DNA of 64,000 bases from Casuarius casuarius (Eukaryota; Chordata; Aves; Casuariiformes; Casuariidae): positions 3,304,434-3,368,433 of the forward strand of contig PTFA01000081.1 in NCBI GenBank assembly GCA_003342895.1, read 5' to 3'. Below are positions 34,326-45,545 of this stretch, piece after piece. Made by a program: the position numbers and the translations under genes. The notes below the pieces were generated by a model. It was not told where the DNA came from and ran no database searches. It saw only the letters and a list, made by a program, of their open reading frames with translations. Positions within the stretch are counted from its first letter, which is position 1. Each line of letters opens with the position of its first letter.

Positions 34326-37300
34326 TTCTCTTATAATCCTCTGTTTCCCGCAGCTTATAACTTGCCCGTGAAACGTCTCTCCAGCCTTGCACTTAATGCA
34401 TAAGACATTAATCTATTGGCTACCTATTTATTTCCTCATCAAATTACCAGAAAAATGAACCATTCATTTCTTACAAATCCCGTTTTATTACTAGCATCCA
34501 CTGCTACTTTTGAAAGCACCAAGCTCAATTCTGTCCAGATGAGTCTTGGCTTTAAGTCAAAGAAAACTTGAAAGTGTTATCTGGAAAAGATTTGCTTAAA
34601 AATAAAGCCCAGTACCTTTATAACATACAAGAATGTTCCTGTGATGTGTTATTTGGTTTACCGAACAGTTGCTGCCCCCCAAAAATCCCAGAGCGAATAC
34701 GCAGCAGTCCTCAGAGTTTCTGCCCCACGGTCTGTCCAGGGAAGGAGACATGTTCAATGTTAAGCGAACAGTCTGGAGAAACCCAGGGATGGATGAATAA
34801 CTGGCATGGAGATTCCCAAGGAGATTTTCTTATCTGCCACAACAGCGAATCCTTCTATAACGTCCAAACACCAAAACCAAATAATAATAAAAAAATATAA
34901 CCTGCGGCATCACTGAGTTCGTCCCACGGACNGACCTCCAGCCCCCCTTTGCCAAGATGTGCTCTGGCTAACCCGGAAAACACGGGCTGCACTGCTCTAC
35001 TTCCCAAGCAGACNGAGAGGAGAGTCGTTTTAACAAGANGTCACGCAAGTAAAGTTACTGAAAGATGCTACTGAGAGATATTTCTAGGCTTCAGCTGTTA
35101 TTTAATGTTTCTGAGAGCAGCTCTGAAGCCACATGTTAAAAAAAATGTTTAATAATGTAAAGAGTAGGATGCTGCACATTATCTAGATGGAAACAGGAAC
35201 AGAAGACGCCCAGGACAGGAGGCATTTAGGATTATCCAGGTCTTTTCATCTTCAGTACCAAAGGTTTACTTTGTCCACTGCAAACAGCAGGAAACAAGGA
35301 GCCACGTTGCTCACCTGGATGGTGCCCACGTCAACCTCCCACTGCCCGCCGGAGTCACAACCCCAGGGCACGGTTTTGTCCCCCAAACACAAGTCAGTTC
35401 ATTAAGATTTGCAGCATCATCTGCATTTGGCTCGTTCAGGATGTTATCACACGTGGAGAGCTTCAGCTATTGCTTGGTTAACGCGGTACAACTGTTTCCC
35501 GTGCAGACAGGAGAAGACTGCTCACAGGCAGGAACCAGTAATTGCATATTCATAAGTATCTCGACACACAATTAATTGCTGAATGGTGAAAAAGCAGTAA
35601 TGAAAAGATTTCTACTTTAACACGCAGGGAGATACATATTAAGCACACACTTTGTGTACGTAACATCACCAGCAAGAACCACTTGGCTTCACACCTGCCA
35701 CAAATTCTGCATTGCATCAGAAATCCAACAGCTTTAGTTCCCCAGTAAAAGGGGGAGAGAGTGTGTCCTTCCTCATTTATTACCACTGCAATCACGTTAG
35801 ATCTTGGACTAATTCATAATAAGGGCAGATAGGTGCTGGGTTTTCGTTTTTCATGCTGTCTTGAAGCACTGGCAAAGCGTTCAGTAATAGGCTGCAACTT
35901 CATCCTACTGCTCCCCGCTCAGGCATTCAAATAATTTAGCCATAACCCAGTAAAGACAAGCCTCCTGATGGCTTTGACACTTCCATTTTCACTTTCTCAG
36001 TTTTGCTGCTCCTCATCATTAAATTAACTCTACTCTGTAATTGTTGTTAAATGGCGACCAGCAACAGAGCCAAGGAAAAGGACTCAATTTTTCTATTGAC
36101 CTTATAAAGCCATTTAATTAGCATGGGACTGTCAGGCCAGATGAGTTTCTGTTGGATCAAAAACTATATTCAAACATGTGAAACCACAGTACCTTTGTTC
36201 CCAAGCATATTTGGCCCATGTACCAGCTTTTTCAGGTTTTCACAGTTAGATTTCCTACAAATTTTACTAATCTACGTGAATACACTATCTAGCATCGATA
36301 TCTTGATAGTTTCAAAATGACTGAATCCTTTGTTGCATTTAGGATCTAGCTTTAATCATATAGATAGAAAATGTATTTGTATTGAATTTATATTGCTCCT
36401 AAATTAATGCACACGGGGAAAGATGTTAGCATCAAGATTTAGTACTTTTTAACCTTGAAGGTATGTCATATAATAGGTATTGATTTTATCTTTTTTATTA
36501 CACAGAAAAAATAATAAAATATGTCTGCTGGTGAACTGTTATACAACAGAATAAATGGTTAGCAGTGTATGTTATAAAATAGCATGGTGACACCACGTAT
36601 GTTTGCTTTAAAAGCTTATTATAAAAATCAATGATGATATACATCTTGGTTAAGCTCATTTTTTCTAATTAAAGAGACAGTGTCAGAAAGGGGTTTTCAG
36701 TAGTTCAAGTTGTAATTTTTATTTTTCTCAATCATCTGTAATATTTTCTCTTACTGATGAGACCTTGCTAATAATATTACTCTATAAAATTTTGTTCATC
36801 TCCACTCAGAAATAATTCTGCATGTGGCATTGAGGTTAATGCAGTTCTTTTCTGTATGATCACATTAACTCTTCTGGTTCTCTAAAGCAGACNCTAAGGG
36901 TGAAATTCTGATCTCCCTTAAGTCAAGGAAAAACTTCCATTCACTCCGACTGAACCAGGTTTTACACCCTGGAAGGAAGAAAGCTGCTTCTGGGTAAGAA
37001 CGCAAGGAGAAACCCAAGGGACCAGCTCAGTGGAAGCCAACATAAAAGCTGGCAGGATCTCCTCTCTCAAGGGACTCCTCCCAGCAAGANAGGGGGGAGT
37101 CGTAATATAGATTTAATTTTTACCCCAAGCCTCTTCCAAGTTATAGAAGCTAATTTGTGACTGGCAGCTCGAACATGGCTCATGCCGAACTCCCCAAATA
37201 CGCCNGTGCTGCAGCCAGAGCAATCGGTACCATCCCCAGCAAACCTCAGCATTTCTAGGGTCCAGCTCTTAAAGACAGGGTCCATTTATATCCCTGGTGC

Positions 37301-37529
37301 TAGTTAACAGGCACATAACTTCTATAANAAGCCTTTCCTATACTTTAAATACCCTTGAAACATTTTTGTTGGTAGTTCCTCCTTTTAAACCGATTGCCAT
37401 TCAATCAAAATGAAATATATCAAAACTATTTTGCTATTCACCCAGAAAATTCACTTTCGGACACAATCATCTGTCTTTCTTTGCTGAATTCCATCCAATT
37501 TGTTAAGCTGTTCCTATTTTCGAACTACC
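34326..37529. other. Non-coding AT-rich unique sequence
   Basis: No gene or named repeat is seen. The stretch at 36360-36880 is strongly AT-rich and non-repetitive, with TAATTAAAGAG-type elements. Confidence 0.5.
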
Positions 37530-37690
37530 CATAGCTGAATGCCATATTCTAAGGTAGAGAAAGGGTCTTTGCACAAAGGGAATATTACCTCTCTGGCTCC
37601 CAGACAAAATTGCATTGGCATTTCTTGAATCCATTTTAAATTGCAAGCTTGGACATTCGCAACGCCACGCTCATTAAAGATATCTACATA
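37530..37690 (-). mobile_element. Old CR1-like LINE fragment, minus orientation (first half)
   Basis: Plus-strand landmarks match the antisense of an avian CR1 open-reading-frame region: a TGCCATATTCTAAGGT box near 37540, GGGAATATTACCTCTCTGG near 37580, and GCATTGGCATTTCTTG near 37612 where CR1 antisense has a CCGTTGGCTTTCTTGG-like box. The match is badly degraded, so this is a moderate inference. A plausible continuation is found at 38590-38750, beyond the younger forward CR1. Confidence 0.4.
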
Positions 37691-37798
37691 GAGTTAATCA
37701 TCAGACATGCATCCTCAGCAAAAATAGGGTCAATGCTAAACTGGGGGAGTGGTCAATGTAGACAGCAGAGCTTCAGTTCACAGGGGCTTTACAGGTGT

Positions 37799-37959
37799 AC
37801 AGGTTGCCCAGAGAGGTTGGGGAGGCTCCATCTTTGGAGATACTCAAAATCCAACTCAACATGGTCTTGGGCAACCTGCTCCAGCTGACTCTGCTTGAGC
37901 AGGGGNGTGTGACCTGATGATCTCCAGAGGTGCCTTCCAACCCCAGCTNTTCTGTGATA
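37799..37959 (+). mobile_element. CR1 LINE 3-prime end, plus orientation
   Basis: This carries the signature CR1 terminal sequence. AGGTTGCCCAGAGAGGTTGG starts the segment, GGGCAACCTGCTCCAG lies at about 37869-37884, CTGCTTGAGCAGGGG at about 37891-37905, and GATGATCTCCAGAGGTGCC, CCTTCCAACCCC and TTCTGTGATA end it near 37959. CR1 is the dominant LINE of birds and reptiles and ends in short repeats of this last motif. Two n calls (37906, 37949) fall inside. Confidence 0.9.
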
Positions 37960-38540
37960 GACTTGGAGATGGAGTCAATAGAAACCTCATAAACTTCAAC
38001 AAAGAAAAATGTACAGCTCAGCACCCAACATGGACTAATCACACAGTAATCACACGGACTAATCAGTACAAGCAGGACCTGGCGGTTTCAGTGGACAGCA
38101 AATCAAGCACAAGCCAACGGGGCATACTCACTGCAAATAAGGGAAACCACGTAGGGGGCAACATTAAGAGGAGCATGGGAGTGCAGATTGGGGAAGTTAT
38201 TATTCCCCTCTGCTTGGCATCAGGAGACTCCACCTGGAATATTGTGTTTAGAGTTCCCTTCTTCAGAGAGGGATGTTAAGAAACTGTCAAAGGTCCAGCA
38301 AAGAGCTACCAAGANGGTCAGGGGCCTCCAAGAAAAGACCTACATGGAGGCTGAGGGAGCTTGGCTTGTTTGTCTGCTGAAGAGGAAACTAAGAGTGGAT
38401 CTAATGGTAGCCTACAACTACTGTAAAACCNAACACAAAATAAAGATGACAACCAAACTGTTGTCAGTAATGGCGGACAACATAACAAAGGGCTAANGGC
38501 CACAAACTGAGGTGGGGAGGTTCAGATTGTCCCTCCCAAC
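37960..38540 (+). pseudogene. CR1 LINE internal segment with broken ORF2 C-terminus
   Basis: Translation gives recognisable but interrupted CR1 reverse-transcriptase tail sequence. RNLINFNKEKC lies near 37981-38013, QDLAVSVDSK near 38074-38103, GEVIIPL near 38192-38212, then in another frame KVQQRATK near 38290 and RKLRVDLMVAYNYCK near 38386. The frame changes near 38270 and stops occur, so it is dead. CR1 ORF2 encodes endonuclease and reverse transcriptase for target-primed retrotransposition. The segment ends near 38540, just before the point where the CR1 3-prime end should follow; that part instead lies upstream. Confidence 0.8.
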
Positions 38541-38589
38541 CAACACCTCCCTGATTCAAAGATTGCTTCTGTATGGTGTCCTCTATCTC

Positions 38590-38750
38590 TCCTCCAGTTT
38601 CATACTCTTTTCCATGTATTGCCTCTGTTGAGTTTTCAGGTGGTGCAATGCAAGCTATTATTTCCAGAGGAACAAAAGTTTCAAAGTCTCCTGCCCACCT
38701 TTCTAACCTGTCCCAGTCCGTTTGTATAATTTTCTTTATTCCTCACTGAA
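38590..38750 (-). mobile_element. Old CR1-like LINE fragment, minus orientation (second half)
   Basis: The plus strand shows TCTCTCCTCCAGTTTCATAC near 38588, GGTGGTGCAATGCAAGC near 38640 and AACCTGTCCCAGTCCGTTTG near 38706. These resemble, in order, antisense CR1 landmarks that should follow the ones seen at 37530-37690. I infer one older minus-strand CR1 split by the forward CR1. The match is degraded and from memory. Confidence 0.35.
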
Positions 38751-41700
38751 AAAGCATTTGTAATGTTTCTTCTTCTTTTTTACTCTCTTCCTTTTCCTTT
38801 TCGTTGTCACAAAATGCAAAGAAATGCCTCCAACAGAACAAGACCTTCTCTTACTACTAAATTCATTTCTGCATTAAGACACAGCCTTCCTCCTTTTGAG
38901 GAACAGCAGCCAGTAATGCCAGTGAGTGGTCAGACACCTCACTGTCTTTTTAGTATCTTTGCTTTTTCCTCAGCATCTGAAAAGGAAAGCAGACCCTGAT
39001 CAAGGGAATCGGAAAGAAAAGTCAACTGCAGTTCTCTATTNCCTTAGACTGTCTTAGCCCTCCTGGGACCTTGGTATCAGGCAAGAAAGGCTAGGAGCTT
39101 AAGAAGCCTTCCTTTTTCATCTGTTTTCCACTTTTCTGTCTCCCTATATTCTTTAGATANCAGTCTGACAATATAGATAAGCAGAGTGACCTATTCAGAC
39201 CTCTCAGATATGTTTGGATCTCTGGAGATTCAAATGGGAAAAAGAAACTACTATCTCAATTGTCTTAAGATACCTTTTATGAAGACTCAAACCACAGGCC
39301 ATGCTTCACTTTGTATTACTACCATTTCATACTATTTTCAGGTTATCTTACAGGTTGCACTCAGGACGCTCTTACAATAGCTTCTTGCTAAATCATATTA
39401 TACACAAATATTACTGCCCTTTTGAGAGTATAACAATGAAGTTCATGAAGAAAGTAAGTTATAAAACATAATTTTAAAACATCAGATCTCATATATGGTA
39501 GTATTTTACCTTTCTCTGAAGAGGAGTGTACCTGGCAGGACACATGCAAGCAACTTATANAACAAATATTTTCTGTGCTTTTCACAACCAGACAGAGGAA
39601 ATGTATCTTTTTATCTTTGGCTGAGCCTCGACTACTTGATTTAACCTTAGCTAGTATCACAGTATCAGCTAATAACCAGCTTCCCCGTACTCGTGTCTCC
39701 TGAACTGAACATTCCTGCTGCAAAAACCGCAAGTGCTGAGTGCTTGGAGCATCTCAGGAATGGGAAGTGCTGTCATTAGTACCACTAGCCATGTTTCAGC
39801 GCGTATTTTTTAAGTCTTGAGAGCTTACTTCTTCCTCCTGCTCTTAAATCTTTGTTGAGAAAAGATTGTGACTACAAATGATGAAGTGTGTGAACTAAGG
39901 AGATTCTAGTGTCCTTAAAAGAAAAAAGGAAAAAAAATGGCACTGTACTCTACAATGGTTATCATCAACAGCCATCCTTTGTGCTGGAGCACTCGCTAAA
40001 GCATAAAGTAACCGCAATACATCCCATCCCTATTGATTCAGAAAAGAAAGGTAATTGATTCACCCTCAGGATTTCCTTTAAAAGATACAGTGTAAGAATT
40101 ATCTCTGCTATATCATATTACAAAACGCACCAAACAAAGCTGCTTCAGATTTGTATACTGTCATCCATCACCAGATTCCCTGAGCTCTTTTCAAGCANAG
40201 TTGAGAGCTGACAACTATATTTTAATGGTTGTTGCAGGGCATCTAGCTTCTCTCTCTTTTGGGGTAAAACCCTCCTCTTGCAGTATCTGGGAGAGGGTTG
40301 GCTTGTAGCGAAGGAGGGTTGTTTGTTTTGCTGATTGACTTGTGCTAGAGGCTTAAAAAGATACAGGAAAATAATCAAAGTAAATACTGAAGACTAAATA
40401 CCTTTTGAAACACCGGGTAAGGCCCTTTCCCCACTCCCCTTCCCCTCCCAGTTTCTATTTGCAAAAGCTTTACTGAATTGAAGTTAGGCGTACAAAAAGA
40501 GATCATGCCAAAATGCTGAAGCATATGGTATGCACATTGAGCCCCAGGTTACACACAGACTCTTAATCAGCAAGTTCAGATCCAATACTACCACGACAAT
40601 TTATCCAAAGGGCTTGATTTACAAACCTCCTGAATTGTCCTTTTCTATGCATTTGCATATTTTTAATGCATCTNGGCAGATAAGCTATAAATGTCAGCCT
40701 TAGTTCTGAAATGCCATCAATTGTCCTGCTCTATATTACAAAACACTCATCACATCACAGGGACGCCGTGCTTCTAGCCTCTGGCACTTGTAGCTACTTA
40801 GAAACCCTGTTGCTTGCTTATTGAACNCTTTGACACAAAACTCGCTGATAATATTCAAAAATTTGACCTGATAGAGTGAAATCGCATCTAATAACAGCAA
40901 AGAATAGGAAGAAAATTGTGTTTCTATCGCATAACCTCCAAAAATCCTTTGTTGTAGAGATAAAGAATTTTATTGAGGGGTTCTAGCGATAACAAACCAT
41001 GAGAACCAAAGCCAGTAGCTTCATATTTGAATGTCTTCTCACAATGAAAACAGAAATCTCAAAGTTATTCTGTACAGGACAGCAACTGATAGCCAAGCAA
41101 TTGCTTTCCATAATTAACTTGCTGTTTTTCTGGATGAGTCTCTTCACTAAAATATTTTTACTTTGAATTTCTGATGAGCTAAAAAAAGAAGAAAGGCAAG
41201 GGCTGAGCTCTCAGACTGGCAGATTGCCTGAATGTACTTAGGATCATTAACTGATCTCATGTTGCTACCTGCTGCCACCTTCCCACAGGGGAGCAGATGT
41301 CCTGAAACAAATGGTGCTGTTAGAGGGGGGACGTGAAAGTCGGGTGAGATGCAAAGGGCAGCTGAGAGCTACCGTTTCTCAGGGGCCGAAAGCCCGACCG
41401 CACCACTTCTGGAAGATGCTGTACCCCATCGGATGAAAGAGAGGTCCTGGAAAGGGTACTTTATCACAGCAGACACTGAATGCTACCTGAAATTAGCCAT
41501 TAAACATTTTTTGTGAATATTTCCTAGTCTGTGACATGTTTCCAAGCATTTGATTGTATAAGATACCTGAATGGATTTGATAAGTCACACAGTATATCTA
41601 TTCCTCAACTGGAAAAGATACTCTCAGCGTAAGACTTCTAGGGTGAACAGTCTCCATTACCTGTTTGAAGAGTTCTTTCTGGCAACATTTTTCAATACCT

Positions 41701-43917
41701 CTATTTCAGTGCTAACTGTAGCCAGTAAGCCTACTGGCTAGTGCATTCACAGAAAATAAATTTAAAAAGGAAATAAACAACTACAGCTGATTCACATCTA
41801 AAAGAACATTTGTGCAAGATTACATGGTCCTGGGAAGCAAACCCACCACAGACGTAGGAGTAGCCTTTGGAAAGCGCACCTCCAACACGTTTTGGCTGCT
41901 AAGTGAGGACACAGGGACTTTAACCTCTGTCAGACACGAAGGTTAGTGGTTCTCCTCTCCTTTGCACCAAGGCAGGAATGATATGTAGCTAAACAGCTTA
42001 CCTACCTCCATGTTTGGGTTCATGTCAGAAACTAATGAAAAATGGTGATTATCCTAAATATGGTATCTTCAAAACACACAAACAACAAATTCCTGCTGTC
42101 TCTTTGCACTCTGCAAGGAAGCAGGAGAAAAATCCAAGTATTTTTTGTAGCACACTGGAGCTCCTGAAAGCCCTCATTAAAGGCCACAGAGAAATCATGC
42201 ATTTTAATGTCTCCAATATGCTGATGTATTCCTCTTTGTTACCTGGAAATAATAAACCTAGTGTGTATATTATCTGCATGTAGGCTATCCACTACACACT
42301 CCAAGCATGGCGTAGCTAGGGATAAAATACCCAGGGTAAAGCAACACTTTTAACCCCCATAGAAATGCTGGCTAGAGATTGTCAGCAATTTATCTAATTC
42401 GTTCTCTTGCCTTAAACAGATGGCGCATACCTGAAACTCCTCCTGATAGCTACAGCAGGCAGGGGAACAAGACCTAAGTTTGCTAGTACAGATATAAATC
42501 TGTCTTTGGTTTAGCTTTATCATACATTAGCCATTGCACAGGCTAAGGCTTGGCTTTCAGGCTAATCAAGAAGACAGTTGAGCCAAAGCATTACTAGTTC
42601 CTCACTGCAGAGAACACCAGAAGGCATCATAACTCACCTGACTCTGCACAGCTGAGAGCATTAAGTGAGATGCTGCTGATTGCCCACGCATACAGTTGTG
42701 TACAATAACAGAAAACAGACTGCTTGGATAAGTAAAAATTTCATCAAAATAAAAAAAGTTCCCTCTAACTTTGGCTTTTTGGCATATCCGAATGAGAGGG
42801 ATGGATGGACCCTATAACAAAAAGGTCTGTTAGCAACGATGAGAGTCTCAGTGTACAGAAGATCCTACCTTACCTGAACAAGGGCTAATGAACATGAAAA
42901 ACAAACCTGCCTGGTAAACCATTACATCTGCAGAAACTTCTGCCTTTCAGAGACTGTAATTTGTATGCCTAAAAAAACCTAACGAAAAGCAAACCTTGCT
43001 TGTGAAAACAAAATGCATTCCTGCGACTGCTGTGCTGTATACGTATTTTTGGCAAGCTGCTTTCTATCTTCTTTCACCAAACCTCAAACCCCAGTGAAGA
43101 AGTTACTAATTTTTCTTAAGCTCCTGAAAGGTTTCATGGACTCTCTTCATGAATTATAACTGGCTGCGCACTGAGTGGTCTCTTCAAGCCTTTGCAAGTG
43201 CCCGTTCCACGTCCTTCAGACATCAGAGATGCCCATGTTTCTAGCTGCCTCACAAAGTACAGAGTCCGCAATAATTTTTAAGAGAACGCATTTTCAGTTA
43301 CATAAATAATGCATCGGGAGCATACACTTTGCTTGCTACCTTGTGGAAGACGCGTGTTTGATACACATGCAGGTTAAGCCTGCAGGGTCTATGCTCATCA
43401 CTGAGGTAACAGTCGGGGACAGATAATCAGCTCAATGCACAGAGAAATTCTCAGCTACTCTTGTGTTAGCATAAATGAGAGTTATATAGTGAAGGTCCAA
43501 CGCAAATGAAGCCTCGCAAAGATGGCTGCTAGTCTTCATCGGTCTAGGACAGACCTGCACCACTGCTGTGCAAACATGGCCAGGAGGAAGCAAGGGAGAC
43601 AAGGAAAAAAAAAAAGTAATTTGTAGAAAAATGGCTGATCACTCCCAGGACTGAGGGAAACACAAGCCCTTAGTCTGAATTATTTTACCTCCCAAGGGAA
43701 CTGATGAAGGGAAGCAGAGTTTGAGTGCTTTGGAAGATTTTCTACTGCCAAATGAAATGTAAAATCAGTGACTTAGGGGTAATTTTGTCAGCTTTGACAC
43801 ACCATGGCCAGGAGCTCTCCAACTGTTCGACAAAAGCAGAGATTAGCTCTCGTAGCTTCCTACCTAATTTTTTTCCTCTCTGCGATATTGCATTCTGTGT
43901 TGGGACATCTGGTCCCA
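38751..43917. other. Non-coding AT-rich unique sequence
   Basis: No gene is seen. A minus-strand donor-like CAG|GTGAGTTA (complement of 42631-42640) has no convincing acceptor upstream on that strand. A stretch at about 40150-40410 has exon-like borders but no open frame. No mobile element is recognised. Confidence 0.5.
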
Positions 43918-44047
43918 CCGCGGGAAGGTGATGGAGTCTCAACGCATGAGGCGAGGAGGTTCGGGAAACGTGCCAGCGAGGAGGCCTGCTTTCCCCCGCC
44001 ACTCCGGTACAGCGCGCGAGGACGAGGAGCGCCGCGCACCTCGCCAT
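43918..44047. promoter_or_regulatory. CpG-dense patch
   Basis: About 17 CpGs fall within 130 bp, with CGCGCGAGGACG and GCGCCGCGC clusters near 44012-44037, flanked by AT-rich DNA on both sides. Open frames on both strands cross it. No core promoter element is evident. Confidence 0.4.
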
Positions 44048-44227
44048 CCAGAACTGTGCTGGGCATGAAAAACGGCTGCGTGTCACCTACTGCTCCGTGC
44101 AATTAATCACCGACTGCAAAAGAGAGGGCACTAGTTATGCTCAGAGTGACACAAATGCACGACTGGTTAACTGCTTTGGATGAACAGGTCCCCTGGCCGA
44201 GGATGGCCTTCCCGTCCATCTCCAGGT

Positions 44228-44310
44228 GCAAATAAACACGCGATAAACACAGCTAATCTGTCACCCAGAAAGTCACACGCAGCTCAAACCCACTGTCTGG
44301 CAACCACCCA
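44228..44310 (-). mobile_element. Possible MIR-like relic, minus orientation
   Basis: The plus strand reads AAATAAACACGCGATAAACAC, then AATCTGTCACCCAGAAAGTC, ACACGCAGCTC and CCCACTGTCTGGC. The order follows the antisense MIR core (aligned position of GACTTGCCCAAGGTCACACAGCT) and head. Divergence is high, so chance similarity remains possible. Confidence 0.3.
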
Positions 44311-45422
44311 TCTTTAACAGACAACACCTTTGCTGTGGGGTTTCAGCACTGACCCCCTTTTACGGGACTTGGACCAACAAAAAAGCAGCTTCACCGGTTA
44401 CTTCTCGTTTAAACAAATAAAGGAGACCAGAATCAGGTCCACAACTTCACCTCTGTCCATTCCTCACCTTGATATTCTGATCCTAGAGCACAAATGCTTA
44501 ACTTGCTTATAATGAACTTTTAAAACGCCAACCTTCAGCATGGATGGGAAGTTTCCCAAGCCCCAGAGGAGCTCAGGGTCTGCTCGGGAGGTACCTGCTG
44601 GGCAGAAACGGCTCAGCCGCTCGCCTGAGTCACAGCTTCGCTGACCATACCCAAAGTTCACAGTTTCCTTCCAGAGCTTTGGGTTGCATCCAGCTCTAAA
44701 ATTATTACCAGTTTGATAACAAAAACAAATGCTGTCTGCTTGGCTACTAATTAGTCAACAATGATGAAAGGCAAAGAAAATAAACCCAAACTTCTCTTCT
44801 GTCACAAGCTGTCGTAAGAATAGGAAGAGCACTAAAATAACAATTCAGCTCCTCTCCTAGTGCAGATGAGACAACACGGGGGTTCATTTCAAAGCATGAT
44901 TCATAGCGGCTCACCACACAGCAACCTATGAGTGGATAACTATCAGCTTGCCAAGGAAACGAGAGGCAGGGGAGAGTCCAAAAATGCTCCTAGTCACAGC
45001 AAATCAGCTACTGGAAAGTCAGTGAGAGGAGATGAAAAAACAGTTTGCAGCAACGATGCCATCCAACACTGCAGCCGTTACCAGCAAGATGATGTGATTA
45101 ACACAGAGCTCATAAAGGTTTAAGAAAATTCTGTGGCTTAAAACAGTCATTTTGTGAACAGTGACAGTGAAAGGAATGACACATCCCACTAGGTCCACTG
45201 TGCGAAAGTCAAGTTCATAAATTTTCTAAATCTCTTCAGTGTACCTTCCTCAGACATCACCACTCTACGCACAGAGGAGCATGGTGTGTACTATACTCAT
45301 TAAAACCAGGTCCCTGAGACGGGAGTTGGAAGAAGCATCCTTTTGCCCAGAGAGCTCAGCAGCCGAGCAGCAAAAGCAGAGATCCTGCCAGCATCTGTCC
45401 TGCTCCCCACAGCCGCCTGGGG
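44311..45422. other. Non-coding unique sequence
   Basis: I see no gene, RNA or repeat that I can support. Confidence 0.5.
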
Positions 45423-45545
45423 ACCCGCGTCCCGCCAGCGGCACGCGCCCGCCGCGGCGCTTCGTCCAGCCCAGGCATGACCGGCATCGCTGCGCTGCTG
45501 AGAAAATGTGCAAAACCGAAGTGCCACAGCGCAGAGCGAGTGAGA
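45423..45545. promoter_or_regulatory. CpG-dense patch
   Basis: About 17 CpGs occur in some 120 bp, densest at 45425-45465 (CGCCGCGGCGC core). Four overlapping frames on both strands arise because stops are rare in this composition. It is an orphan CpG patch with no visible gene. Confidence 0.4.

Larger units (their letters stand above)
23738..40827. other. Block of isolated ambiguous bases (n)
   Basis: Roughly fifty single n calls occur between 23738 and 40827, about one every 300-350 bp, with one small cluster (32610, 32611, 32617, 32642). There are none before 23738, and only two after 40827 (46484 and 53799). Flanking bases are intact, so these are not gaps. The distribution suggests masked heterozygous or discordant positions in a block with its own haplotype history, or a different read source for this block. 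Calls of frame or motif across these positions are uncertain by one base. Confidence 0.75.

Noticed and set aside
37917..38496. Open frames in the CR1 region as a host gene
   Set aside because: They are the decayed reverse-transcriptase tail of the LINE, with a frame change near 38270.
40349..40416. Segment between TGTGCTAG and CCGG|GTAAGG as an exon
   Set aside because: No frame is open and the acceptor tract is poor.
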